Part shown: piece after piece, positions 1 through 10,287 of the stretch
Layout of the letters: each line of letters opens with the position of its first letter
Numbering within the stretch: position 1 is the first letter of the stretch
Origin: Asterias rubens
Lineage: Eukaryota; Echinodermata; Asteroidea; Forcipulatida; Asteriidae
Reading direction: 5' to 3'
Length of the DNA stretch: 64,000 nucleotides
Assembly: GCF_902459465.1 (NCBI RefSeq)
Contig: NC_047067.1
Location: 21,389,680-21,453,679, forward strand
Program-made: the position numbers and the translations under genes
The notes under the pieces: model-generated
What the model was told of the DNA's origin: nothing
Databases searched by the model: none
The model's input: the letters and a program-made list of their open reading frames with translations, nothing else

Positions 1-1250
1 TTTCAAAAGCACATACTACTTTTTAACAATAAGGTGTGTTTGTTTCCTTTGCCTAAAGCTCCAGTCTCCAAAACATCTACATGTCAACAAGGCGGAGACC
101 CAATCATCGAACAGTCTGACCATAGGATCTACCTTCTCTGTAAACAGATAAATTGAAACCCTCACACTCTCAATTCCTTCTTCAGTATCCAAAGTGAATG
201 ATTCAGAAGGACTTGGGCCAGTAGGCTCAAATGACAGTTGCTCATTAGGCCTACGAGGTCTCTTTCAAAAGCACATACTACTTTTTAACAATAAGGTGTG
301 TTCGTTTCCTTCGCCTACAGCTCCAGTCTCCAAAACATCTACATGTCAACAAGGCTGACCCCCCAATCATCGGACAGTCTGACCATAGGAACTACCTTAT
401 CTGTAAACAGGTAAATTGAAACCCTTACAGTCTCAATCCTTCTTCAGTATCCAAAGTGAATGATTCAGAAGGACATGGGCCGGTAGGCTCAAACGACAGT
501 TGCTCATTAGGCCTACAAGGTCTCTTTCAAAAGCACATACTACTTTTTAACAATAAGGTGTGTTTGTTTCCTTTGCCTATAGCTCCAGTCTCCAAAACAT
601 CTACATGTCAACAAGGCTGACCCCCCAATCATCGGACAGTCTGACCATAGGAACTACCTTGTCTGTAAACAGGTAAATTGAAACCCATACAGTCTCAATT
701 CCTTCTTCAGTATCCAAAGTGAAGGATTCAGAAGGACTTGGGCCAGTAGGCTCAAATGACAGTTGCTCATTAGGCCTACAAGGTCTCTTTCAAAAGCACA
801 TACTACTTTTTAACAATAAGGTGTGTTTGTTTCCTTCGCCTACAGCTCCAGTCTCCAAAACATCTACATGTCAACAAGGCTGACCCCCCAATCATCGGAC
901 AGTCTGACCATAGGAACTACCTTATCTGTAAACAGGTAAATTGAAACCCTTACAGTCTCAATCCTTCTTCAGTATCCAAAGTGAATGATTCAGAAGGACA
1001 TGGGCCAGTAGGCTCAAATGACAGTTGCTCATTTAGGCCTACAACGTCTCTTTCAAAAGCACATACTACTTTTTATTAATAAGGTGTGTTTGTTTCCTTT
1101 GCCTACAGCTCCAGTCTCCAAAACCTCTACATGTCAACAAGGCTGAGACCCAATCATTGAACAGTCTGACCATAGGAACTATACTTTCTCTGTAAACAGG
1201 TAAATTGAAACCCTTACAGTCTCAATTCCTTCAGTATCCAAAGTGAAGGA
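1..1250 (-). repeat. Outer tandem array, 262-bp units, left arm
   Basis: The anchor tttcaaaagcacatac starts at 1, 263, 525, 788 and 1051, giving a period of 262-263 bp and nearly five copies. Copies alternate between two types, one with 'tctcaattcc' and one with a single-base deletion 'tctcaatcc', so the real unit is a dimer of about 525 bp. Read on the minus strand each unit holds a protein-like stretch (..SFTLDTEEGIETV..SIYLFT..), but the deletion breaks the frame in every second unit. I infer that the array is not maintained as coding sequence. Confidence 0.9.
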
Positions 1251-2329
1251 TTTATTAGGACTGAGCCATGTAGGCCCCAAAACCTCATTACAGGTTCTCA
1301 AACTCTATGCTGATAAAGTTTTTGGTATGGAGTGACATAGAAGAGGATATAGAAGGATAGTGGCTACATGCTGGCGAAGATTCCTACTGAAGTACTGCTC
1401 ATTTTGCATCTATTCCACCTTGGAATGACAACTCTTAATTACATTAAAACCCTATCTGTAGGGGGGGGGCACATGGTGCACTCCACCACATTTGTTAATA
1501 GGTTTTTATTGCTACATCTTACCACCAATAAACTTTCTGACTTTACCCAACAAAGTATCCAGGGTCATATTGTGGACAAAATAGTAGTTGATTGTGGTAT
1601 TTTACTGCAAACTTTCCACCCATTTTACTTCCGTTGGGTCTTTCCCAAGAAAGTGGCAGTGGAGTGTTAACCTGTTATATCCATTGTGGGAATATGATGG
1701 CCACCATATGCAACATCATCGTGGTTTTTGTTTTCAGTCTGTACCTTTGGGTGTCTCCATTTTTTAAAAGAATTGAAGTGAAAACCCCAAAACAAAGTTT
1801 GTCATCAATTTCTTTTTTTATATAGTTCCCCAAACAGTGGGAAAATAAAAAGGGGGTCACCACAGTGCCCCCTTCCCTGTTATTCCGGTCCAAGGCAGGG
1901 TGTCCCTTGAAGGAATTGCTCTCTCTAGTAAAAGGTTAGCTTCTAAAAAGCAAATTATTATTATCAGTAGGCCTGATGTAAACATTACACAAAATCTAGG
2001 AATGAGAAGCAATTGTACATGATGCAAACCATGTATGTTTTTTTTTAATTGTTCGGTTGAACAAAGACAAATTACAAGATTTGAACCAACAGCCTCCAGG
2101 TTAATGTATTTTGGTCTTACTACAAACCCTGCGCCATTGAGAATGTCAATCTTAAGGTGGAAACAAAAATTGAGACGAAAACAGCCTGAAAGACCCCAAA
2201 ACTTATGAATACCAAATTGTAAACAATGTGGCAAACTGACTGGGTACAATTTCAATCTTCTCTTTAGGAGATTCTCCTCGTCTATTTTCTTGTACAAAAT
2301 GACTTTGTGGGACCTCTAGATGTTTTGTT

Positions 2330-2515
2330 TGCCTGCCTGCAGCTCCAGTCTCGTCATACAGCCTGGCATCAAGAACAACATTCTCTGTAAACAGGTAAAT
2401 TGACACCCTTACAATCCCAATTCCTTCAGTATCCAAAATGAAGGATCCCCCAATTCCTTCAGTATCCAAAATGAAGGATTCAGAAGGACTTGGGCCAGTA
2501 GGCTCAATAATCTTT
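2330..2515 (-). repeat. Diverged single copy of the 262-bp unit, left arm
   Basis: The segment carries the same order of blocks as the outer array: 'gcctgcagctccagtct', 'ttctctgtaaacaggtaaat', then 'ccaattccttcagtatcc'. It has a local duplication of the last block (2426-2515). It lies in the 1.23-kb part that is absent from the right arm. Its minus-strand reading retains the ..VSIYLFTENVV.. motif, so it is an older relative of the array unit. Confidence 0.75.
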
Positions 2516-2632
2516 GTCTCGCACTGCTAATGAGCAAATGGGATGATTCATGAGAGAGGTGAAATCACTGCATGTAGTGTCATAGATCAGAGCCCAATAT
2601 CTCAAAGTCTGTAAGCAGAAAAAGTCTTACTT

Positions 2633-2756
2633 GAGACTGGCTACCAGCCAGAATTCTATAAAATTTACATTGTAGCAACTGATGCCCCGCTCATTTATTG
2701 CTTAGCAAAGTTGCTAAGCAGTGTTTTGTTGTTGAACTGCTTTATGAAATTGAGAT
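2633..2756. mobile_element. Fragment of the 'aatttcataaagc' fold-back repeat family
   Basis: The fragment shows the family hallmarks: 'gactggctaccagcc', repeated 'gcttagcaaagttgctaagc' and a closing 'ctgctttatgaaattgag'. Related copies occur at 18240-18425, 18600-18795, 20135-20230, 20490-20605 and 27555-27745 in this window. No coding capacity is visible, so it is taken as a non-autonomous inverted-repeat element. Confidence 0.5.
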
Positions 2757-3782
2757 GCATGCAGGGTGTTTCTTGGTCAAACCACATTCACCCTCCTGGC
2801 CCACTCAATTCCATTTCACTACACACTCACACAAAGGCCACATCTAGTTCCCAACATTCTTAGCTATTCTAACCTTTTGGGCTAATGTATTCTAACAAAA
2901 ATAATTGCATGTGCGTTAACAAAATAAGATTCACACACTATTTGCATAGTTGTAGACAAATCTGTACGAAACTTGTGGAAAGTGCACACATGGTTAATTT
3001 TTACTGTAAATCTACTTTCAATTAGGTCGATGCTGCAACTTTTTTGCAATTTGTTTGTTATGAACCATAAATTGAATGAATTTAATGACTTGGACACGAC
3101 AGGTTCAATATAAATAATTGCAGCGGCACAGTTGTTATGTTTGCCAACCAGTGATTGCATACTGGCAGCCTTTACTTCAAAAAGTACAACAAATCTTTAG
3201 TAAAAACCCTTTTTTTTTTTTTTTTACAGATTTTGTAAAACCTTACCACACAGGGCTAATTTATGCCAACCCAGTTATACATTTAGTGATAATTTAGCCA
3301 CCCCCCAAAAATAACAACAAATGTCTGGAGTACATAACATATATTGGTTTTTTTTTCAGCCTAAAGCTGTTTGCTCCACTTAACAGTAAATCACATTGAT
3401 AAATCACATTGATGAGGCACCGGGTTTTACTAAATTACTCCTTTAATACATATTTTAATTCAAATTTGAAGATATTTAATAACAGTTTTCCTTACATTTT
3501 TTAATCAAGACATATTAATATTGGTAAGGATCCAGCAGTTCTTTTACAATCTTTTGAAAGGGTGAAAAGCAGAGATCGTTTTAAACTAATAAAGGTTCTG
3601 CGCTCTCCTCATTATTAATCAAGGTTGTATTGTTTCCAGAAAAATTGAGAGTAAGCACAAAATACCTTTGTTTTATTTTTATTTTTTTCTAGATTGTAAA
3701 AAAAAAACTTTTAGTGGTGATACAATGAAATAAACTGTCAGATTTTTATTAGTTTTTTTTTTAAACAAAACATGTTTTTGTT

Positions 3783-3990
3783 TCATTTTCCTGCCTGCAG
3801 CTCCAGTCTCCAAAAGTTCAACATGTCAACATGAATGTCTGAGACCCACTTATCATCATACATCTTGGCATAAAGAACTACCTTCTCTGTAAACAGGTTA
3901 ATTGAAACCCTACAATCCCAATACTTTCTCCAGTGTCCAAAGTGAAGGATTAAGGACTTGGGCCAGTAGGGTCTCATTCCAATCTTATAG
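3783..3990 (-). repeat. Diverged single copy of the 262-bp unit, left arm (twin at 10815-11025)
   Basis: The segment shares the blocks 'ctgcagctccagtctcc', 'ctctgtaaacagg' and 'ggacttgggccagtaggg' with the outer array at lower identity. The minus strand has an open frame through it (..SINLFTEKVVLYAKMYDD..), and the same frame is open in the right arm at 10750-11025. No known domain is recognised. It may be a remnant of the sequence from which the array was amplified. Confidence 0.7.
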
Positions 3991-4520
3991 AGTACAACCA
4001 ATTTGTGGAGTGACATATAAGAAGAGGATATGGAAACGTTGATGCCACATGCTGGCAAAAATTCCTATGCTCTTTTCCCAACAAGAAAATGATCCCCACT
4101 ACCAAAATATATTGTGTCTCGTTTTTTATTTTACTACAAACTTTCCACGTGTTTTTCCAAAGAAAGTGGCAGTGCTAGTCACCTGGGGTGGATTTCACGA
4201 AGAGTAAAGACTAAGGACAAGTTGTAATATGTACAATTGTGGCAAGTTTCATAAAAATAACTCTAGAACTTTGGAAAATACAAAGGGGCCACTATGTGCC
4301 ACATTTCTCTGTAAGTCTGAAACTTGTTTGAGGGAAAATATCAATTTGATCCAAATCAAGACATTCAACACTGAAAATAAACTGGATCCGCATAAGTTTC
4401 TTGGAGTAGTTTTTCTAAACTGTTGGTGTTCTGCAAGTACTTTTGATAAAAATTCTAAAGTGAAAGCAATACAGTTGAAAGTAATTAATTATTTTACATC
4501 TACTGTTTGTTTTGTTACAG

Positions 4521-5942
4521 GAAGGCTTTCGACGTTCCACATGGCAAGATACACTTCACTGTTATTTGAACAGTCCTAGTGTTACCTTTTTTTCTTGTGC
4601 TTAAGAAAATCAGTTTTGTTAAACTTTAAACACCTTTCTGCTTCCTTTCCTGTGATTTATTCGCTTGCAATTTGCATGAGTTTGTTGATGTGTTCCTGTT
4701 TGTGTGCATGCTTAAATTTTTTTGTTTGTGAATGCGAATACCTGCCACTCAAAGTGTATTTCCGCCGCCCCAAAATCGAATGCGGTGGTTGGTATACCCA
4801 TGGGTATACCTAAGCTGCAGAATCGCGGCCCATCGGGGCATTCTGCTAAGGTCTCCACGATGCATGAGTTCATCGGTGTCTGCTTCAGCCTAAACCTAGA
4901 CCTCTACTCCTGTTGTCAATGTGGAGCCTTCATTGGACAGCAACGATCTGTCACTTCTGGAATTGGTGAGTTTCTGCTTTCTATTTTGATTAAGGAACTG
5001 CACTCTCTAGTAAAATGTAAATTCCTTAAAAGCAAATTATTCAAGACCTGAATCTGATGTATATTTTACACAAAATCGAAATGGCAAGCAAATTGCAAAT
5101 TATCATTATGCATTGTTTTTTAAGCCAGATTTGATACCTCTGCAGGGTATTTTGCTAATAACTTTTTGGCATCCACACAACTTTCTATCTGTAAACTTAT
5201 TTTTTCAGAGCCAGAGATTCAGCTGTTCCCCAAAATCAAGTGCAGAGGGAATCGGCTCCACTGAGATTGCTGAAGGCTACAAAGTACAAGAAGAGCAACT
5301 CTTACGAAAACATCAGCATCTAGTCATAAGAACACACTATAGCTGTTCATTGTCAAGTTACGAATGAACCACCCTGTAATTTGTCTTAAAATTTTTCATT
5401 TATTCTAGATGTGTTATTAGGCCTGACATGTTTTAATGGTGTTTTTCAATTAAGTTTTTAAACTACTTAAAACATTTCTGTAAATAAGTACACCATTGCA
5501 AGCAAGCACATATGCGTTTTTATGCGCTACTTGGCGATCTTAGGGCCTTGTTTGGAATCCGGAAGTACAAAGCATGGGAAATTCCAGACTTATTGCGAAA
5601 AGGGACTTGGACACATGCACGTGGCATGTGGGGTCTCAGCCCGGCCGGTTGTTTCACAGCTGGTGGTTGATCTTAAAGGTGCATCATCTGGTGTTATCAC
5701 AAACTATGGTTGACCAAACGGGTTAGTTCCTAGTCTAGGCCATGGGACTAGGGACCGCTCTCGGGAGTAGGGGGTGCCCCCCTCAGACGGGGGCATGGAC
5801 CTGGGCGCTGATTTAATATAGTATGAGGGCCCTTATGATCTCCCGGGAGTGTCGGGGCTGGTATCCTGGGACCTGCACGTGGTGGCCCTGCTTTTAACTA
5901 GCCTTACCAGGATGATATAGGCAAAATTATGAACCAAATAAA
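4521..5942 (+). pseudogene. Exon-like remains of a spliced transcript in the left arm
   Basis: Several blocks look like exons on +. An acceptor (tttgttacag) precedes 4521, a protein-like block ends at 4965 followed by a gtgagt donor, and an acceptor (ttttttcag) precedes 5209. An open block runs from about 5522 to 5687, and an AATAAA lies at 5937-5942. Joining at 4965/5209 leaves a short open tail (SVTSGIE then PEIQLFPKIKC) and then a stop. A GC-rich block (5740-5880) is unlike the AT-rich surroundings. I do not recognise the protein. Substitutions between the arms include amino-acid changes (for example E/D and E/G in 5113-5367 versus its twin), which gives no sign of purifying selection. A captured host gene fragment or an element's own degenerate gene are both possible. 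Confidence 0.35.
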
Positions 5943-6349
5943 TTAAACGCTTGCGATGGTGCATTTATACAATACCTTACTCTTTACTCTCATGAGTGTA
6001 ATATCCAATGTAATACTGGCACAACTTTTTAGGTCATCAATTTTCTAATTGTGGTTTTTCAGCTGTATTGTTTGAAAATAGGTTAAAGTACATTGCTGTG
6101 CCAGACATTCACTCTTTTTCTCATTAAATTTTGGTTGCATGCCTGTTGCAACTAGTCAACAGAAAAAAAAACATGTTTGAGTTCACTCTTTGGCTCTCAC
6201 GATGAATAATAAAAGAGAGGAAAAGGGCGTTTGAGAGAACTTGAGAAAAAAATAAAATACGTGCATTGTCATGAATACATCTGTTTGTGTAAACAAATTT
6301 CTCAATAAGTTTATATATTCATGGTGAGTCTGTCTTTTTATTTAATATT

Positions 6350-6780
6350 GTTCTTTTGACCGACTTGGGCCCATTTCATTTTTTGGCCAATTTATAAAAA
6401 TGGGCCTTTTTGAGCCAGGATTTTTGGTTTAAAAAACTGCAAGGGGTTAAACTTGTTCTTTTGAATGATTTGGGACCATTTCATTTTTTGGCCAATTTTT
6501 AAAAATGGGCATTTTTGAGCCAGGATTTTTGGTTTAAAAAACTGCAAAGGGTTAAACTTGTTCTTTTGAATGATTTGGGACCCTTCATTTTTTGGCTAAT
6601 TGTTAAAAATGGGTTTTTTTGAGCCAGGATTTTTGGTTTAAAAAACTGCAAAGGGTTAAACTTGTTCTTTTGAATGATTTGGGACCATTTTATTTTTCGG
6701 CCAATTTTTAAAAATGGGCCTTTTTCAGCCAGGATTTTTGGTTTAAAAAACTGCAAGGGGTTAAACTTGTTCTTTTGAAT
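6350..6780 (+). repeat. Inner tandem array, about 105-bp units, left side (about 4 copies)
   Basis: The block 'ggatttttggtttaaaaaac' recurs near 6418, 6522, 6627 and 6732. The unit reads ..tttttggccaattttta..gggcctttttgagcc.. on +. The arm-to-array junction (after tttaatatt at 6350) joins the unit at a different phase from the right side. The two inner arrays have therefore changed length independently or were fused at different points. Open frames across the units exist only because 105 is a multiple of three. Confidence 0.9.
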
Positions 6781-7085
6781 ACGGCCAAAGTGCCATGAAT
6801 TTCAAGCCGGGGAGGGCGCTCTACAAGGTATTTTGGAGGCTAAGTTCTACCGCACTCAAGAGGGCGCTATAGCAAAAACAATTTAGGAACTTTTGGATGC
6901 TGAGTACTCACGGCCACTAGAGGGCGCTGAAACAAAAACGGTTAGGCAATCAAAATGATGGAAAAATGCATGTTTTTTGTTATAGCGCCCACTTTTGACT
7001 AAACTTTACATGTTTTGCTGTAAAAACTGCCCTGATGAATCCCTCTCCCATCCTGCACCCAAATCCATCCAGTCAAAAAGGCTCA
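6781..7085. other. Unique loop at the palindrome centre
   Basis: About 300 bp of single-copy sequence separates the oppositely oriented inner arrays. It holds three same-orientation AGGGCGCT cores at 6813-6820, 6861-6868 and 6921-6928. The last sits in CCACTAGAGGGCGCT (6914-6928), a close match to the bilaterian CTCF consensus. No open reading frame of note is present. Confidence 0.7.
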
Positions 7086-8450
7086 TTAAATTGGCCGAAA
7101 CTTAAATTGGTCCTAAATCAGTCAAAGGAGCAAGTTTAACCCTTTGCAGATTTTTAAACCAAAAATCGTGACCCAAAAAGGCCCATTTTAAATAATTGGC
7201 TGAAAAATAAAATGGTCCCAAATCAGTCAAAAGAACAAGTTTAACCCCTTGCAGTTTTTTAAACCAAAAATCCTGGCCCCATTTTTTATAAATTTGCCGA
7301 TTTTTTTTTCCATTAAAAATCATTCAAAAGAACAAGTTTAACCCCTTGCAGATTTTTAAACCAAAAATCCTGACCCAAAAAGGCCCATTTTTAAAATTGG
7401 CCAAAAAATGAAATGGTCCCAAATCATTCAAAAGAACAAGTTTAACCCCTTGCAGATTTTTAAACCAAAAATCCTGACCCAAAAAGGCCCATTTTTAAAA
7501 ATTGGCCAAAAAATTAAATGGTCCCAAATCATTCAAAAGAACAAGTTTAACCCCATGGTCCCAAATCATTCAAAAGAACAAGTTTAACCCCTTGCAGATT
7601 TTTAAATCAAAAATCCTGACCCAAAAAGGCCCATTTTTAAAAATAAGCAAAAAAATTAAATGGTCCCAAATCATTCAAAAGAGCAAGTTTAACCCCTTGC
7701 AGATTTTTAAACCAAAAATCCTGACCCAAAAAGGCCCATTTTTAAAAATTGGCCAAAAAATAAAATGGTCCCAAATCATTCAAAAGGACAAGTTTAACCC
7801 CTTGCAGATTTTTAAACCAAAAGTCCTGACCCAAAAAGGCCCATTTTTAAAAATTGGCCAAAAAATGAGATGGTCCCAAATCATTCAAAAGAACAAGTTT
7901 AACCCCTTGCAGATTTTTAAACCAAAAATCCTGGCTCAAAAAGCCCCATTTTTATAAATTGGCCAAAAAATGAAATGGTCCCAAATCATTCAAAAGAACA
8001 AGTTTAACCCCTTGCAGATTTTTAAACCAAAAGTCCTGACCCAAAAATGCCCATTTTTAAAAATTGGCAAACAAAATTAAATGGTCCCAAATCATTCAAA
8101 AGAACAAGTTTAACCCCTTGCAGATTTTTAAACCAAAAATCCTGACCCAAAAAGGCCCATTTTAAAAAATTGGCAAAAAAATTAAATGGTCCCAAATCAT
8201 TCAAAAGAACAAGTTTAACCCCTTGCAGATTTTTAAACCAAAAATCCTGACCCAAAAATGCCCATTTTTAAAAATTGGCCAAAAAATGAAATGGTCCCAA
8301 ATCATTCAAAAGAACAAGTTTAACCCCTTGCAGATTTTTAAACCAAACATCCTGACCCAAAAATGCCCATTTTTAAAAATTGGCCAAAAAAATTAAATGG
8401 TCCCAAATCATTCAAAAGAACAAGTTTAACCCCTTGCAGTTTTTTAAACC
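7086..8450 (-). repeat. Inner tandem array, about 105-bp units, right side (about 13 copies)
   Basis: This is the same unit as 6350-6780 in reverse orientation (cagatttttaaaccaaaaat ... ggcccatttttaaaaattgg ... ggtcccaaatcattcaaaag), repeated from about 7149 to 8445 with about 104-107 bp spacing. Two units are irregular: one contains a short internal duplication near 7555-7575 and another is shortened near 7260-7330. Long open frames here (for example 7502-7957) repeat a 35-residue period and are judged to be artefacts of the unit length. Confidence 0.92.
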
Positions 8451-8858
8451 AAATATTAAATAAAAAGACAGACTCACCATGAATATATTAACTTATTGAG
8501 CAATTTGTTTACACAATACAGATGTATTCATGACAATGCACGTATTTTATTTTTTTCTCAAGTTCTCTCAAACGCCCTTTTCCACTCTTTTATTATTCAT
8601 CGTGAGAGCCAAAGAGTGAACTCAAACATGTTTTTTTTCTGTTGACTAGTTGCAATAGGCATGCAACCAAAATTTAATGAGCAAAAGAGTGAATGTCTGG
8701 CACAGCAATGTACTTTAACCTATTTTCAAACAATACAGCTGAAAAACCACAATTAGAAAATTGATGACCTAAAAAGTTGTGCCAGTATTACATTGGATAT
8801 TACACTCATGATAGTAAAGAGTAAGGTATTGTATAAATGCACCATCGCAAGCGTTTAA

Positions 8859-10287
8859 TTTATTTGGTTCATAATTTTGCCTATATCATCCTGGTAAGGC
8901 TAGTTAAAAGCAGGGCCACCACGTGCAGGTCCCAGGATACCAGCCCCGACACGCCCGGGAGATCATCAGGTCCCTCGTACTCTAGTTAAAGAGCGCCCAG
9001 GTCCATGCCCCCGTCTGAGGGGGGCACCCCCTACTCCCGAGAGCGGTCCCTAGTCCCATGGCCTAGACTAGGAACTAACCCGTTTGGTCAACCATATTTG
9101 TGATAACACCAGATGATGCACCTTTAAGATCAACCACCAGCTGTGAAACAACCGGCCGGGCTGAGACCCCACATGCCACGTGCATGTGTCCAAGTCCCTT
9201 TTCGCAATAAGTCTGGAATTTCCCATGCTTTGTACTTCCGGATTCCAAACAAGGCCCTAAGATCGCCAAGTAGCGCATAAAAACGCATATTATGTGCTTG
9301 CTTGCAATGGTGTACTTATTTACAGAAATGTTTTAAGTAGTTAAAAAACTTAATTGAAAAACACCATTAAAACATGTCAGGCCTAATAACACATCTTGAA
9401 TAAATGAAAAATTTTAAGACAAATTACAGGGTGGTTCATTCGTAACTTGACAATGAACAGCTATAGTGTGTTCTAATGACTAGATGCTGATGTTTTCGTA
9501 AGAGTTGCTCTCCTTGTACTTTGTAGCCTTCAGCAATGTCAGTGGAGCCGATTCCCTCTGCACTTGATTTTGGGGAACAGCTGAATCTCTGGCTCTGAAA
9601 AAATAAGTTTACAGATAGAAAGTTGTGTGGATGCCAAAAAGTTATTAGCAAAATACCCTGCAGAGGTATCAAATCTGGCTTAAAAAACAATGCATAATGA
9701 TAATTTGCAATTTGCTTGCCATTTCGATTTTGTGTAAAATATACATCAGATTCAGGTCTTGAATAATTTGCTTTTAAGGAATTTACATTTTACTAGAGAG
9801 TGCAGTTCCTTAATCAAAATTGAAAGCAGAAACTCACCAATTCCAGAAGTGACAGATCGTTGCTGTCCAATGAAGGCTCCACATTGACAACATGAGTAGA
9901 GGTCTAGGTTTAGGCTGAAGCAGACACAGATGAACTCATGCATCGTGGTGACCTTAGCAGAATGCCCCGATGGGCCGCGATTCTGCAGCTTAGGTATACC
10001 CATGGGTATACCAACCACCGCATTCGATTTTGGGGCGGCGGAAATACACTTTGAGTGGCAGGAATTCGCATTCACAAACAAAAAAATTTAAGCATGCACA
10101 CAAACAGCAACACATCAACAAACTCATGCAAATTGCAAGCGAAAATATAAATCACAAGAAAGGAAGCAGAAAGGTGTTTAAAGTTTAACAAAACTGATTT
10201 TCTTAAGCACAAGAAAAAAAAGGTAACACTAGGACTGTTCAAATAACAGTGAAGTGTATCTTGCCATGTGGAACGTCGAAAGCCTTC
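8859..10287 (-). pseudogene. Exon-like remains of a spliced transcript in the right arm
   Basis: This is the mirror copy of the left-arm remains. The open blocks at 9752-10081, 9436-9690 and 9075-9278 (minus) match left blocks 4722-5051, 5113-5367 and 5522-5713, with the same donor and acceptor positions and a poly(A)-signal complement at 8859-8864. Lengths are preserved apart from single-base indels, so the two copies are young or have been homogenised. The protein is not recognised. Confidence 0.35.

Larger units (their letters stand above)
1..6350 (+). repeat. Left arm of giant inverted repeat (truncated by window start)
   Basis: Bases 1-6350 reappear as the reverse complement at 8451-15612. 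Matching positions sum to about 14,800-14,808 over the inner 3.3 kb of the arm; for example 3783-4058 pairs with 10750-11025 and 4229-4579 with 10229-10579. I estimate 98-99% identity by eye, with scattered substitutions and small indels. The arm contains an outer 262-bp array (1-1250), single diverged copies of that unit (about 2330-2510 and 3783-3990), exon-like blocks (4521-5942) and the inner edge of a 105-bp array. The sequence opens in the middle of a repeat unit, so the true outer end lies upstream. Confidence 0.9.

Noticed and set aside
1..1250. CRISPR-like array
   Set aside because: Units are 262 bp with no short repeat/spacer pattern, and the genome is eukaryotic.
7502..7957. 151-codon open frame in the inner array
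   Set aside because: It repeats a 35-residue period because the unit is about 105 bp; frames exist in several units and both strands, and unit-length changes break them.
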